Shown here in pieces: positions 19,165 through 29,132 of a stretch of DNA of 64,000 nt. The stretch lies in NCBI GenBank assembly GCA_018398585.1, contig JAGTTD010000015.1, positions 563,001-627,000 on the forward strand, in the 5' to 3' direction. The notes beneath the pieces were generated by a model. That model saw only the letters and a list, made by a program, of their open reading frames with translations, made no database searches and was not told the DNA's origin. The DNA comes from Simmondsia chinensis. Its lineage: Eukaryota > Streptophyta > Magnoliopsida > Caryophyllales > Simmondsiaceae. Made by a program: the position numbers and the translations under genes. How positions within the stretch are numbered: the stretch's first letter is position 1; the number at the start of each line of letters is the position of its first letter.

Positions 19165-20530
19165 AATTTAGCCTGCGGTTTTTAAGGTAATGCACTAGTA
19201 TTTGCACATATATGATGCTTTTTCCCTATTTCATCGTAATGTAACTGATGTTAGCTTCTTGGCTGGCAAAAATGAAAAAAATAACTGATGTTTAACTTCA
19301 AGATTACAGGGAAAAAAAAAAATTTACTTTAAATAAAAATTTCTGCTATATCAATTTGTGTTTATACTTCTAAAATTTGCTGAATGTCAAGGAGGGTCGG
19401 AAGATGCCTAATAGTTGGCATAAAACTTTTTCATTCTAGATCACATACATGAATCTGCACCAATGTGCAAGATTTTTCTTTAGAATTTCACGGTCATATG
19501 ATTTATAGTTGTTTGTTTTTTTTTTTTCTGCACTTGTGTAAATACTCATTTTTCTCTGCTAGAAAGTTGCAGGAATGGGTAATTACATAAAATTGTTCAT
19601 GTTTAACAATGTCCATGGACACTGTTAGGAAAACCATTTATAATTGTTGGGAAAAGTGACATGATCGAGCATAGCGAAAGCAAAAATAACAAAATATCAA
19701 CACAATGATTTATGTGAAAACTTTTTCTCAACTAGAGGAAAAAACTACAAAACCAAACATATACCTCATCCATTATGAAAATTTTACAATCCTTGCTTGT
19801 TACCCCCAACCCCATCTCAGATTTCTCAACCCAAGTGTGGCTCGTGCATTGTAAGTCACAAACTCCTTCACAATGTAGCTTTGGTTTGGATAGAGTAAGT
19901 TATAAACTCTTTCACTATGCAACTTTTGGACGACTGAAGTTGGTAAACCTTCAATCAATCAGTCCAACACAAACTCTTACAAACGTTACTTCCTCCTATC
20001 TAGGGGGTACCCCTTTACAAAACCCACAAAACATCACATCTTTCATTTCTATTTTTGGTACTCTATACCAATCATTATAAGCCCATTTTATAATCTAATT
20101 ACCTAATTTTAATCGGACTCAAAATCTTAATCTAATTAGATAACTAGATCGTACCTAAACCTCAACAAATTATATCCTAATTAGATATAACTCAAATCTT
20201 ATCAATACCTAATTCTAAAGCAATAATATCTGAAATTATTTTAAAAGTGTAGTGATACACTTTAGTTGATACATTCAACTTTTGCACCGAGGGGGGGGGG
20301 GGGGGGGGGGGGGGGGGAGTAAACAGTACAGAAACCCAAAGAAAAGCCCCTGTATAGAGCGATCTGACCTGGAAAGGATAGAATTTACATGGCAAGCATC
20401 AGATGTCAATTGGATTTGACGCAGTCACGCAAAGCACCTAAGCCAGGTAGGTGCAGGACGCATCCACACTCTAAAGTTTGCTTGCTAATATTTGCAAATA
20501 AAGTGGAAAAAGAGGGATAAAGGTTGCGGA
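19165..20530. other. Protease 3' UTR and gene-poor stretch
   Basis: The first few hundred bases probably hold the protease 3' UTR. From about 19640 the sequence resembles dispersed repeat DNA (for example tgacatgatcgagcatagcg and the Pro/Thr-rich short frame near 19775), but I cannot name the family. A run of 27 G (20291-20317) is followed by unremarkable AT-rich DNA. Confidence 0.4.
20291..20317. repeat. Poly-G tract of 27
   Basis: An uninterrupted run of 27 guanines. Such a tract can form G-quadruplex structures and is also a frequent site of sequencing error. Confidence 0.9.
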
Positions 20531-20532
20531 TA

Positions 20533-20908
20533 GGGTTGTATATGAGCGGCACCGAGCCCTAGCTCGTTAGTCTCGAGACTTAACATTTAGCTGACTCAAG
20601 CTCTTTTTGAAGATGTCAAGCTTGAAAACTTCAAGTTGAAGTTACGTCAGCTCGATTTAGCTTGAATCCAGCTATACTTCTTGTTTAGGATTATTTAAGC
20701 TCAATATAGGCTCATTGAGTTTGTTTGCCTTGAGCTAGGCTTATGTAGGTTCGAACTTGGCTCATTTGGGCTGAAACTCGGCTCAATTGGGCATATTTGA
20801 GCGTATAAATTGTATTAAGGTAGACATTTGGGCTGGAACTGCGCTCAAAACGAGCCGAGCTTTTCGAGCTTTATGACGAGGTGGCTTTGCTCATTTTACA
20901 CCCTAGTA
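20533..20908. mobile_element. GAGC-rich hAT-like element
   Basis: Terminal inverted repeats: tagggttgtatatgagc on the left and gctcattttacacccta on the right. Interior words include agctcgatttagcttg and tcgagctttatgacgagg. No clear target-site duplication. Confidence 0.6.
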
Positions 20909-21594
20909 GCAGCGATTTGAACTCTATCATTAAGTGCTAATAATTTTTGAGTCGTCCGCAAGGTCTTTATACGTAGAAGAACTTTTGAATGATATTTTAT
21001 GAAACTTGAAAATTCGCTATAACTTGTAAATGCATAACTTAGTTTGGATACCCTAGTTGTAAAAGAAGGTAAAGGTAAGATAAAGACACTTCACACTGGT
21101 AAGAAAGGCAAAAGGAGAATTCAATGTCGGAAACTAATTTGAATGGTTGATGCTGATGACCGTTGAGAGTTTAAAAGTGCAAAATTTGTAGGTGGATGAC
21201 TTGGCCTTTACAGCTGAAAGGGCATATACAGTAGAAGCCGCAAAGCACCCTCTCACCTTCAATAGCAAGTAAGCCTAGTTTTTAGGCTTTGATTGGAGAA
21301 AATTAAAAGTCAATGAATGTTATTATTTTATGATTCATTTAATTTACTTGCATTAAGGCAGTAGAAAATAATTTTGTGTTAAAAAGTTTAGGGCCTGTTC
21401 CATATTGTTTCCTAGTTGCAGTTTATAAATTTTGAGGACCCAAAAACTAAGTTTTGAAAATGATTTTGTTGGTTTTTGTATTTTCTTAGTTTTAGTTTTT
21501 TTTCTAGTTTGGATGAAAACTGAAAATAGAAAAATAAAGGCAAGAAAAAATTGCTTTTAAACTTAGTTGTTTCTTTTTAAGCTTTATGTTTTCA

Positions 21595-21712
21595 TGTCCT
21601 CGTGTTGCATTTCTTAAGTTGGGAGTTCTCGGAAATAGTCTCCCTTCAAGGTACTCTAAAGGGGTAGACCCTGCTTAGGCGGGAGCCATTAGGGTACTGG
21701 GAATGTTTTTTT
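21595..21712 (+). mobile_element. Angio-SINE-type tail with a trace of 5S head
   Basis: It starts with tcctcgtgttgcat (the 3' end of a 5S head), then gttgggagttctcgg, a shortened hairpin region, gaccctgcttaggcgggagc and gggtactggg with a T-rich end. About 30 bp of the hairpin/tgtacgcag part are deleted. Confidence 0.55.
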
Positions 21713-22089
21713 TTTTATGTTTTTATTATTGTAGTTGATGCTCCGTATTGGTATGAGAATTTATTTAGCTAATGATAAATTAGATGGTCAGCAATTTATT
21801 ATACTCTAAAAGTTATGCTTCTAATTTAAATTTACTTGAAAATGTGAGATAGGAATCTCCATTTATAATATTATTCAATATTAACAATCATATTGGGTTC
21901 TACCTAGATTCATAGTACCTTAACCATGGAGAAAAAAGTCTTCTAATCATTTGGGGATTGGGGATGCGTATTATCTTACATTATCTCAATTCTCTTCTGA
22001 TTAAAATTACTGCTTAAGCATCCCATTTTTCTAGGATTAATTTTACAAACCGTGTTAAATGACAAGTATATATTTGGAGAGAGGTAATA

Positions 22090-22330
22090 GGTTTTGATCA
22101 GTTTGTTTTGACGAAAAAATTTTTTCATCATATTTTAATAGTTTTATGGCTTTTTTGTTGAAGATATTTTCTTTCATAGAGAGGAAATTGAATTCCTCCT
22201 TCATGGAACGGAAAATATTTTACATTGTAATTTCACTTATGTTTCATTTGAATCTCAATTCGATCAAGCACGAGATTTATATAAACATAGATTATGAAAT
22301 AATTTTTCTTAGCGAAATAAAAAAACCAAT
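22090..22330. mobile_element. MITE-like element of the GGAAAATATTTTCC family, degenerate
   Basis: The order gtttgttttgacgaaaaaat, tttctttcatagagaggaaa, ggaacggaaaatattttaca, then ttcatttgaatctcaattcg matches the copy at 13555. The right end is lost. Confidence 0.45.
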
Positions 22331-22469
22331 CAAACAATATGCTATTGTTGGATGGGAGTGGAAAGGTTGTCCCGATCGGAATTTCACCTATAATTTTTTG
22401 AAATCTTTATAATTACAATTGTAGGATGGGATTATAAATTCGAGGATTGTTTTAAATTTCTAGTAGAAA

Positions 22470-22620
22470 TTTAGGCTTGGCCCACGGAGTTGGTATGTAC
22501 GAGATCCACACATAAGTTCAAGTGGGATTCTATCCTAAAATTAATTAGCATTAGGTGGAGTAATTCACTAGACTTGTAAGTAAGCCTCGTCTTTTCTAGA
22601 TTTATGTTTTAATTCATATA
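22470..22620 (-). repeat. Decayed solo LTR related to the TRIM at 59429
   Basis: In reverse complement it keeps, in order, the LTR blocks agtggattactccacct, ttagttttaga, cttatgtgtggatct and ccaactc-gtgggcc. No internal region is attached. Confidence 0.55.
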
Positions 22621-23084
22621 TGGTGTTCTTATTTTTAACCAATGCTAACCAAAAAGGAAATAGGCAAACTTAAATCAAATGTCAAATCATTTGCAAATCG
22701 CTACACATTTTTAAGTTTAATTCGTGTTTCTAATATTTAACTTTTACTATAACCTTAATAGCAATGTATAGGGAGTTATATAATTGACAAACATTTGATA
22801 CTACTCGTAAATTTTATTTATTCTTAAGAATGGTAAAACATCCTATTAAATTAAAATTCTACTGAGAATCGAGATTTAGTTATAATCTTTTATAAATTTT
22901 TGCCAAGTACCTTCCTCCAGAAGCCTTTAAACCTTAATCTAAGTAATTCTAAAGGGATATTATTAAAATCTTCTAAATTCTAATATAAGCAATTCTAGGA
23001 GGTCATTTAATATTTAAGGTTGTAGGAAAGGAAAAAAAAAGAAAAGAAATTTAATATTTTTACTGCATAATTTTGTAGCAATAA

Positions 23085-23200
23085 CAACAACAGTCTCAGT
23101 GTCTAAAGGGCTCCTGCATAAGCAGGATTTGGGAGAGTGAATGTACGCAGCCTTTCTCCTTTAGGGTGCTATTTTAAAGGGAGGTTGTTTTCGAATTTAC
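23085..23200 (-). mobile_element. Angio-SINE-type tail
   Basis: The plus strand reads caacaacagtctcagtgtct, aagggctcctgcataagcag, gtgaatgtacgcagcctttc and gttttcga, the reverse complement of the shared module. No 5S head is attached. Confidence 0.6.
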
Positions 23201-23569
23201 TATATAATTTTATATCTTTTATAAATTTAATAAAATTCTAGTGTGATTATATGTAAATTATATTTAAAAATATAAATATTCTTGGTACATCACATAGGAT
23301 CACACTAGTTTTAGAATTATAGAATTGCAAGAATACGAGACGAAAGTTTAACAACTAGGAGAGTAGTTACTGTAGCGGGACTCACCTGGCACCGCACCCA
23401 TGGCACGTGGTCACGTGGGGACATGTGCAAAGTATCATTTGTAGCTAAGCAACCGCCAATGGGGCCGCCCATCTCATTGTATAGATTCGTGCTTTGCTCT
23501 AAAGTCTCCCCCTCAGGAAAAATAAAAAAATAAAAAAAAAGAAAAAGAAAATGAGCCATCAAAAATTTG

Positions 23570-23795
23570 GAGGCACCAAAGAGGGTACCAACACTCCGTC
23601 ACCGGATTCTATTAGAACTCCGAAGTTAAGCGTGCTTTGACGAGAGTAGTACCAAGATGGGTGACCTCCTGGGAAGTCCTCACCCTCAGATTGGGGTCTC
23701 TTCAGGTTAATACCCTGAAGGGGGAAAGCTGCGTACATCCGCTCTTCCAGACCCTGCATAGGCGAGAACCCTTGAGGCATTGGGTATGTTCCAAA
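23570..23795 (+). mobile_element. 5S rRNA-headed SINE with Angio-type tail
   Basis: A leader agagggtaccaacactccg is followed by a 5S-like head (gaactccgaagttaagcgtg, then gatgggtgacctcctgggaa) to gtcctc, then accctcagattgggg and the tail module (gttaataccctgaaggggga, aagctgcgtacatccg, ttgaggcattgggtatgttc). Some of the linker between head and hairpin is deleted. It is about 320 bp upstream of the kinase start codon. Confidence 0.7.
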
Positions 23796-24116
23796 AATTT
23801 GGAGGCAACGGAAAAGTACAAAAATGAAAAAGCAAAGTGTTCCCATCTACCCAATCAAATCTCAAAGTTATCATCCTCCTCCAACATATATAATGTTTGC
23901 TACTCCCAACAAACCTTCCATCCATTTCCTCACCCTTCTCTCTCTCTCTCTTTGTTCCGTACTGTTTGAAAATAATTTAATTTTTACTTCTACTTCAGCT
24001 ATAAAATAGAACACTATTTTCATCGTTTCTGCTTAAAGTAGGAAGCACCTTTGTCTTTCTTTCCATACCAAACACTTTCCGTAATTAAGAGAATCTTTGT
24101 CTCTTAATTATTGCCC

Positions 24117-25430
24117 ATGAATTGGACTAGGGGGGAGATCATTGGTCATGGCTCCTCGGCTGTCGTTTCCATAGCGAGGGTTCAACCCGGTGGGAAAGTG
24201 CTGGTAGTTAAGTCGGTTGAATTTGAGAAGTCGTATTTGCTTCAAAACGAGAAGATAATACATTCGAGTATCAATTGCCCTTATGTTATAGATTACAAAG
24301 GGCATGACGTGACGTTTGAGGAGGGGAGGTCGATGTATAATCTTTTTTTGGAGTATGCACCCGGGGGCACGGTTCTCGATCTGGTTCAAGAGAGCGGGCC
24401 AGACCTAGGTGAGGCTAAAGTTAGAGAGTATACTCGTATGATTCTTCAAGGATTGGAGTACTTGCACTCTAACTGTATCATCCATTGCGACATTAAAAGC
24501 GCTAATATCTTACTCACCACTGAAGGCGTTAAGATTGCGGACTTGGGTTGCGCCAAGCGTGAGACTAACAACATGGCGGGTGCTGATTCGTCCAAAACTC
24601 CAATATCTGGGACCCCGATGTACATGGCACCGGAAGTGGCACGTGCAGAGGAACAGGGTTACCCGGCTGATATATGGGCCCTAGGGTGCGTAGTCCTAGA
24701 AATGGCAACGGGGCTCGGCCCATGGACCAATATATCAGACCCGGTTACGGCCCTTTATCGAATTGGATTTTCAAACGAGCGGCCCAAGATCGCGACGTTC
24801 TTATCAGGCCCGGCCCAAGATTTTTTGGACAAATGCTTGAAGAGGGACCCTAAGTTGAGATGGTCAGCTAGTGAACTTCTCAAGCATCCTTTCGTTAGTG
24901 AGGCCCATGAGCCCAATTTTGGAAGCCCAATAAGTATACTGGATATGGGTTTTTGGGAGTCAATAGAGGAATCCCAAACGGCCCAGGACCAGGCTCGATA
25001 CACTTTGGGCCGAGAATATAAATGGGCCTTACCATCCACAGAGCATCCCAATTGGGATTCAGATGAAGATTGGATTACAGTGAGGAGCAGAGAGTTTTAT
25101 GGCCCGAGCCTTCATTTGGGCCAGGCCCATGAGCCCAACTTGGTTAGAGTTGGGCCTTATCAGAATTTTGGGCCTGCGCGCCTATGTGTACACGTGGATT
25201 GTAGCCATGAGATCATAGTAAACAGAGACTTAGTGGTGGTCAACGGTAATTCTTGTATGTGTAATGAGTTGTATATAAGCTCCAATTTTATGGAATTTGA
25301 GCAAATTTATATTGTTTTGATCAATGCTAATAGAGGAATTTTACTAATATTTATACATATATATAAAGGTGCATTCGAATCGAGCCGAGTCCGAGCCTGC
25401 CAGGCTCGAGGTGAGGCGAGCGAGGCTTAG
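24117..25430 (+). CDS. MAPKKK17/18-like MEKK-type protein kinase, 437 aa, single exon
   Basis: A Ser/Thr kinase of the plant MEKK subgroup; relatives (MAPKKK17/18) act upstream of MKK3 in abscisic-acid and stress signalling. I start at ATG 24117, which gives MNWTRGEIIGHGSSAVVSIA at the usual place. Kinase features: glycine loop G10-x-G12, catalytic lysine K32 (VVKS), HCDIKSAN with D125 (Cys in place of the usual Arg, a non-RD kinase), DLG at 142-144 where most kinases have DFG, and GTPMYMAPEV. The domain ends near residue 265. It is intronless, as usual for this clade. The family proteins I know are about 340-380 aa. Here the frame runs on into AT-rich sequence and its last ~22 residues are encoded by a GAGC-rich repeat, so the native C-terminus or stop was probably altered. 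Confidence 0.88.
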   Translation: MNWTRGEIIGHGSSAVVSIARVQPGGKVLVVKSVEFEKSYLLQNEKIIHSSINCPYVIDYKGHDVTFEEGRSMYNLFLEYAPGGTVLDLVQESGPDLGEAKVREYTRMILQGLEYLHSNCIIHCDIKSANILLTTEGVKIADLGCAKRETNNMAGADSSKTPISGTPMYMAPEVARAEEQGYPADIWALGCVVLEMATGLGPWTNISDPVTALYRIGFSNERPKIATFLSGPAQDFLDKCLKRDPKLRWSASELLKHPFVSEAHEPNFGSPISILDMGFWESIEESQTAQDQARYTLGREYKWALPSTEHPNWDSDEDWITVRSREFYGPSLHLGQAHEPNLVRVGPYQNFGPARLCVHVDCSHEIIVNRDLVVVNGNSCMCNELYISSNFMEFEQIYIVLINANRGILLIFIHIYKGAFESSRVRACQARGEASEA

Positions 25431-26020
25431 CTTGACTTGATCTAAACTCAGCTTGCTTCGAATTATGTTTGCAATATTTTGGCTCATTTAAGCCCAATCT
25501 AGGCTCTTTTAAGCTCAAGCTCAGCTCATTTAGACTCCAATTTGGCTTCATTGGGCATTTAAGCAAATGTAGAGGTGTTTTCAAACCGAGCCGAGTCCGA
25601 GCCTGCCAGGCTCTATATTGTTTTGATCAATGCTAATAGAGGAATTTTACTAATATTTATACATATATATAGAGGTGTATTCGAACCGAGCCGAGTCCGA
25701 GCCTGCCAGGCTCGAGGCTTGGCCTGATTTAAACTCAAGTTGCTTCGAATTAAGTTTGCAATATCTTGGCTTATTTAAGCCTAATCTAGGCTTGTTTAAG
25801 CTCATGCTCAGCTCATTTAGTCTCAAATTTAGCTTCATTGGGCATATTTAAGTAAATATATTATATTAAGAAAGGTTCGCTTAGGCTCGTTTAAACTCGT
25901 GAGCCTACGAGCTCGAGCTTCAGCAGGCTCGAGCTTAGCTTGATAAGATAAACGAGCCTGTTCAGCTTGGCTCGAGTTCAAAGCGAGCAGAGCTTTTTGA
26001 ACTTTATGCCCTCACAAGCC
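25307..26020. mobile_element. GAGC-rich hAT-like element with ~307-bp tandem duplication
   Basis: Two units in direct tandem, about 25307-25613 and 25614-25910. Each starts tatattgttttgatcaatgc, includes aatatttatacatatatata and then gccgagtccgagcctgccag. The first ~55 bp of each unit are flanking, non-repeat sequence, so the duplication copied part of the kinase 3' region together with the element. The right end near 26020 reads agctttttgaactttatgcc. The start of unit 1 lies inside the kinase reading frame. Confidence 0.7.
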
Positions 26021-26520
26021 CCGTATATATATATAGGGAAAATACGGTGTTTTTCAGTGGGCAAATATGCAGAAGTGTTATAGACCGTTGATTTTGAACA
26101 CTAAATACTTAATGTACACAAATTGTCACTGCAGAATACTTTGCTGCTCCATTCAATTTTCACTGCCCCTTATGCTCCCCCATTCTCTACATTATATTCT
26201 TCGCTTTTTTTCTTTTTATTTAAGGACAAAGAAAAAGAATGGCCAAATTTAATAGCTAGATCCTGTTCCTTTACGTTACTGCTTACCATATTATTATGTA
26301 CGGTACATGGAGGGAGAACCACAAAGAAGCAGCAGAAAAACTAGACCTGACTGTCGAGTCGGGTTGGGTTGGGGTGGGTTACTTTGAGTTCGGGTCATTT
26401 TGGGTTCTTGTCACAAGACGCTTGACCCTGAGTCTAGATTATCTGGTCTGGGTTGACTTGTTGGGTTATAAGCAAAAATAACTTCTATTAGTAGATTTAA
26501 TGAAGTGTTGTATAGTAGAT

Positions 26521-27175
26521 CAACAACAACAACAGTCCTAATGCCTCAAGGGCTCCCGCGTAAGCAGGGTCTTGGGGGGTAGGATGTACACTGCCTTATC
26601 CCTTTAGGGTAAGACCCTAACGAGAGGCTGTTTTCGAGGATTTCCAACCTGATAGGTATGAAGAGCATGGAAAGCATAGAGATCCTGAGAAGCATGGAAG
26701 CATTGGCAGCAAGAGCAAAAGGCAAAAGCAATAAGCATATAGGGAAAAGATCTTACATGCGACAGAATGCAATCATATGGAGAGAACAGAGCATATAGAG
26801 AGTATAGAGAGAGAGAGAGAGAGAGAGAGTATAGAGAGTATTAGCAGCGAGTAGCAATACACCAAAAGGCGACAGACCCTAGGAGCACTAAGCGTCCAAA
26901 ATATGCCAAAACTGCGTATATACAAACAAGCATGCAAGCAGCCTTGCGGCACTAGAATGAGCTTACAAATGCTCGATGCTCCTACACCGCTATATCGGTT
27001 ACACCTATACTAATTCTTCACTAAGCTCTATCTAGGGTCATCTTCTCATTTAGTTTGAGACAGGCAAGGTCCTGTCGAATTGCCTCCATCCAACTCTTCT
27101 TTGGCCGGCCTCTCCCTCTCTTCCCGTCTGTATTATAGAGTTGTTCGCATCTCCTGACAGGGATGTTGTATAATA
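26521..27175 (-). mobile_element. RTE-type LINE 3' end with RT C-terminus
   Basis: On the minus strand, 27150-27025 encodes GKRGRGRPKKSWMEAIRQDL then ACLKLNEKMTLDRA and a stop. This is the C-terminal end of plant RTE-clade reverse transcriptases (pattern RRGRGRPKK-W-E-IRQDL). A ~400-bp 3' UTR follows with a (GA)n tract, then the same ~120-bp module found at the SINE 3' ends (ggttggaaatcctcg, accctaaagggataaggc, gtgtacatcct, gcgggagcccttgaggcat) and a (TTG)n end. The rest of the element is missing upstream (5' truncation). Confidence 0.75.
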
Positions 27176-27480
27176 GCTAATAAATTATATAAAAAGATTA
27201 TATGAGGTTTGGTTTCATATTGTTTTTTATTTATAGTCTTTGGTGTTTTTGAAATTAAAAACCACGTTTTGGAAATGGTTTTTCTTGTGCTTCATTTTTT
27301 GTTTTCAGTTTGTGCCCACATTGAGTAAAAATTGAAACCAAGAGACAAAAAATAGAAAAAATCGTTTCCATATCCAGTTTTTAGTTTCTAAATGGCTAAC
27401 TCTATAAATAGAAAACCATACCAAACATGCCCTTAAATGCATTTGTATGTTTGTGGTTTTGCATACTGTTTAACCTGTCC

Positions 27481-27702
27481 AAAGAGGGCACCAACACGTC
27501 ACCGGAACTCCAAAGTTAAGCGTGCTTGGGCGAGAGTAGTACCAGGATGGGTGACCTCCTGGGAAGTCCTCACCCTCAGGTTGGGGGCACTAGGAAACAT
27601 CCTCTCTTCAGGTTAACACCCTGAAAGGGAAAGGTTGTGTACATCCGCCCCCAGACCCTGCGTAGGTGGGAGCCCTTGAGACACTGGGTATGTTCTTTTC
27701 CT
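27481..27702 (+). mobile_element. 5S rRNA-headed SINE with Angio-type tail
   Basis: Leader aagagggcaccaacacg; 5S head with a short internal deletion (caccggaactccaaagttaa), then gtgcttgggcgagagtagta and gatgggtgacctcctgggaa; then accctcaggttgggggcact, the hairpin gttaacaccctgaaaggga, ggttgtgtacatccg and gcccttgagacactgggtat. It is one of the best-preserved full-length copies in the window. Confidence 0.75.
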
Positions 27703-28254
27703 TTCATACTGTTTAACTTCTCAATTCTTTGTTACCTAAGGGTTATATAGAGACATTTTTTGCTTGAAAAGAAAGGAGCCAGATTAATCCTCAATAAAAA
27801 GATCAAAACTATGTCATAAATGTATGAGAAAAGACAATCTCACAAAAGTGCTAAACACACCAGTTCAACTTGTTAGAAAATACTAAATTATGTCAAATTT
27901 AGTCAAAATCTATTCATGTCAAACTTTACCAACTACGTCTGTTCTGTCTTCCAATATGTTCTTTTGTTGTTTCTTGATCGTTTGGCAAAACCACTTACTA
28001 GTTGTAATTAATATCTATAATGTCAATACTTGAATTGACATACTATAAACTTATTTATATGTTTTTCTGTCTTTTCTGTAATTTTTTTTTTCTCATTTTC
28101 ATGTTTATCTTAAAAGCTGCTTACATAAGAGCTTGTCTTTTTACAGCCACAACTTGGAATTGGAGAGAATAAGAATTTGTCCCTTTGGCTACCTAGAGTT
28201 ACAACTTGCCCGTAGTTACCTATATTTTTCAACTATATAATTTATCAAACAACA

Positions 28255-28465
28255 GGGTTGTAAATGAACCGAACATTTGATAAAATACTTGTGTTTGAAG
28301 TCGGTTATGGCTCGTTGGTGTTTGTTATTGGGGCTGTATTGCTTATCTAGTCGAGTTCAAGCAGGTTTGGTAAACTTAGCGAATCGAGTTTGAACAAGGG
28401 GGTGCTTGTTAAGAGCTCGTTAAGAAGTTGTTAAAAAAGCTCATTAAGCTCGTTAACAGTTAAAA
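28255..28465. mobile_element. GAGC-rich hAT-like element, left part
   Basis: The left end cagggttgtaaatgaaccg fits the family terminus; the interior has agtcgagttcaagcagg and ttaagagctcgttaag. The right end is missing. Confidence 0.5.
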
Positions 28466-29030
28466 AATGGCCAATTACATACTTATTCCTGTCATTACGT
28501 GTGCTTGTCTAGTTGTGAAAGAGCTGTTGTAACTCCCAAAAAAATCACTAGACCGCTTGAGATGAAGCTCATATGCCAATGGAAATCAATACTAAAAGAC
28601 AGCAAAACTCTGGATTATCTATAAGCTGTTCCCCCACTTAACTTAAGAGTTCGTTTTAGTTGCAGATCCAATGTTTCTTGTACCAACCGGCTTCTTTACA
28701 GACCCTTCAAAGAAATGTAGAGACATGATAGCTGTGAAAGTACACTGACAATATGGTAAGAGATACCAAAATCTGTAAACTTTTTTCGAATTTTCAAATT
28801 TCCTAATTATATACATAATTAAGTATCAGAGGCGTCTCTCGTGAACAGAACCCGTTAGTTTTCCTGTATTGTCTTCCTGCAAACTTTCATCCATTACATC
28901 ATCAATCATAAGCATAGATCCCCACCCTCTTCAAACCACATAAAATAAGCAGAAATAAAAAAGGGGCACTTCTTTGTCCTTAAGTCATAATATTGAAATG
29001 TCACCTTTGTCATGATCTTGCTTGGTTAGC

Positions 29031-29040
29031 TTATATAAAT
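29031..29040 (+). promoter_or_regulatory. TATA box of the SLAH gene
   Basis: ttatataaat lies about 100 bp before the ATG at 29133, with AC-rich leader sequence between them. Position and sequence fit a plant TATA box. Confidence 0.5.
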
Positions 29041-29132
29041 AACCATTTAGGGATAGCAAAACTTGCAAAAAAGCATTTTCCCTTCCCAAGTCATTCCCTC
29101 TTTTTCCTCCAATTTTACAAAACGACCAAAAT

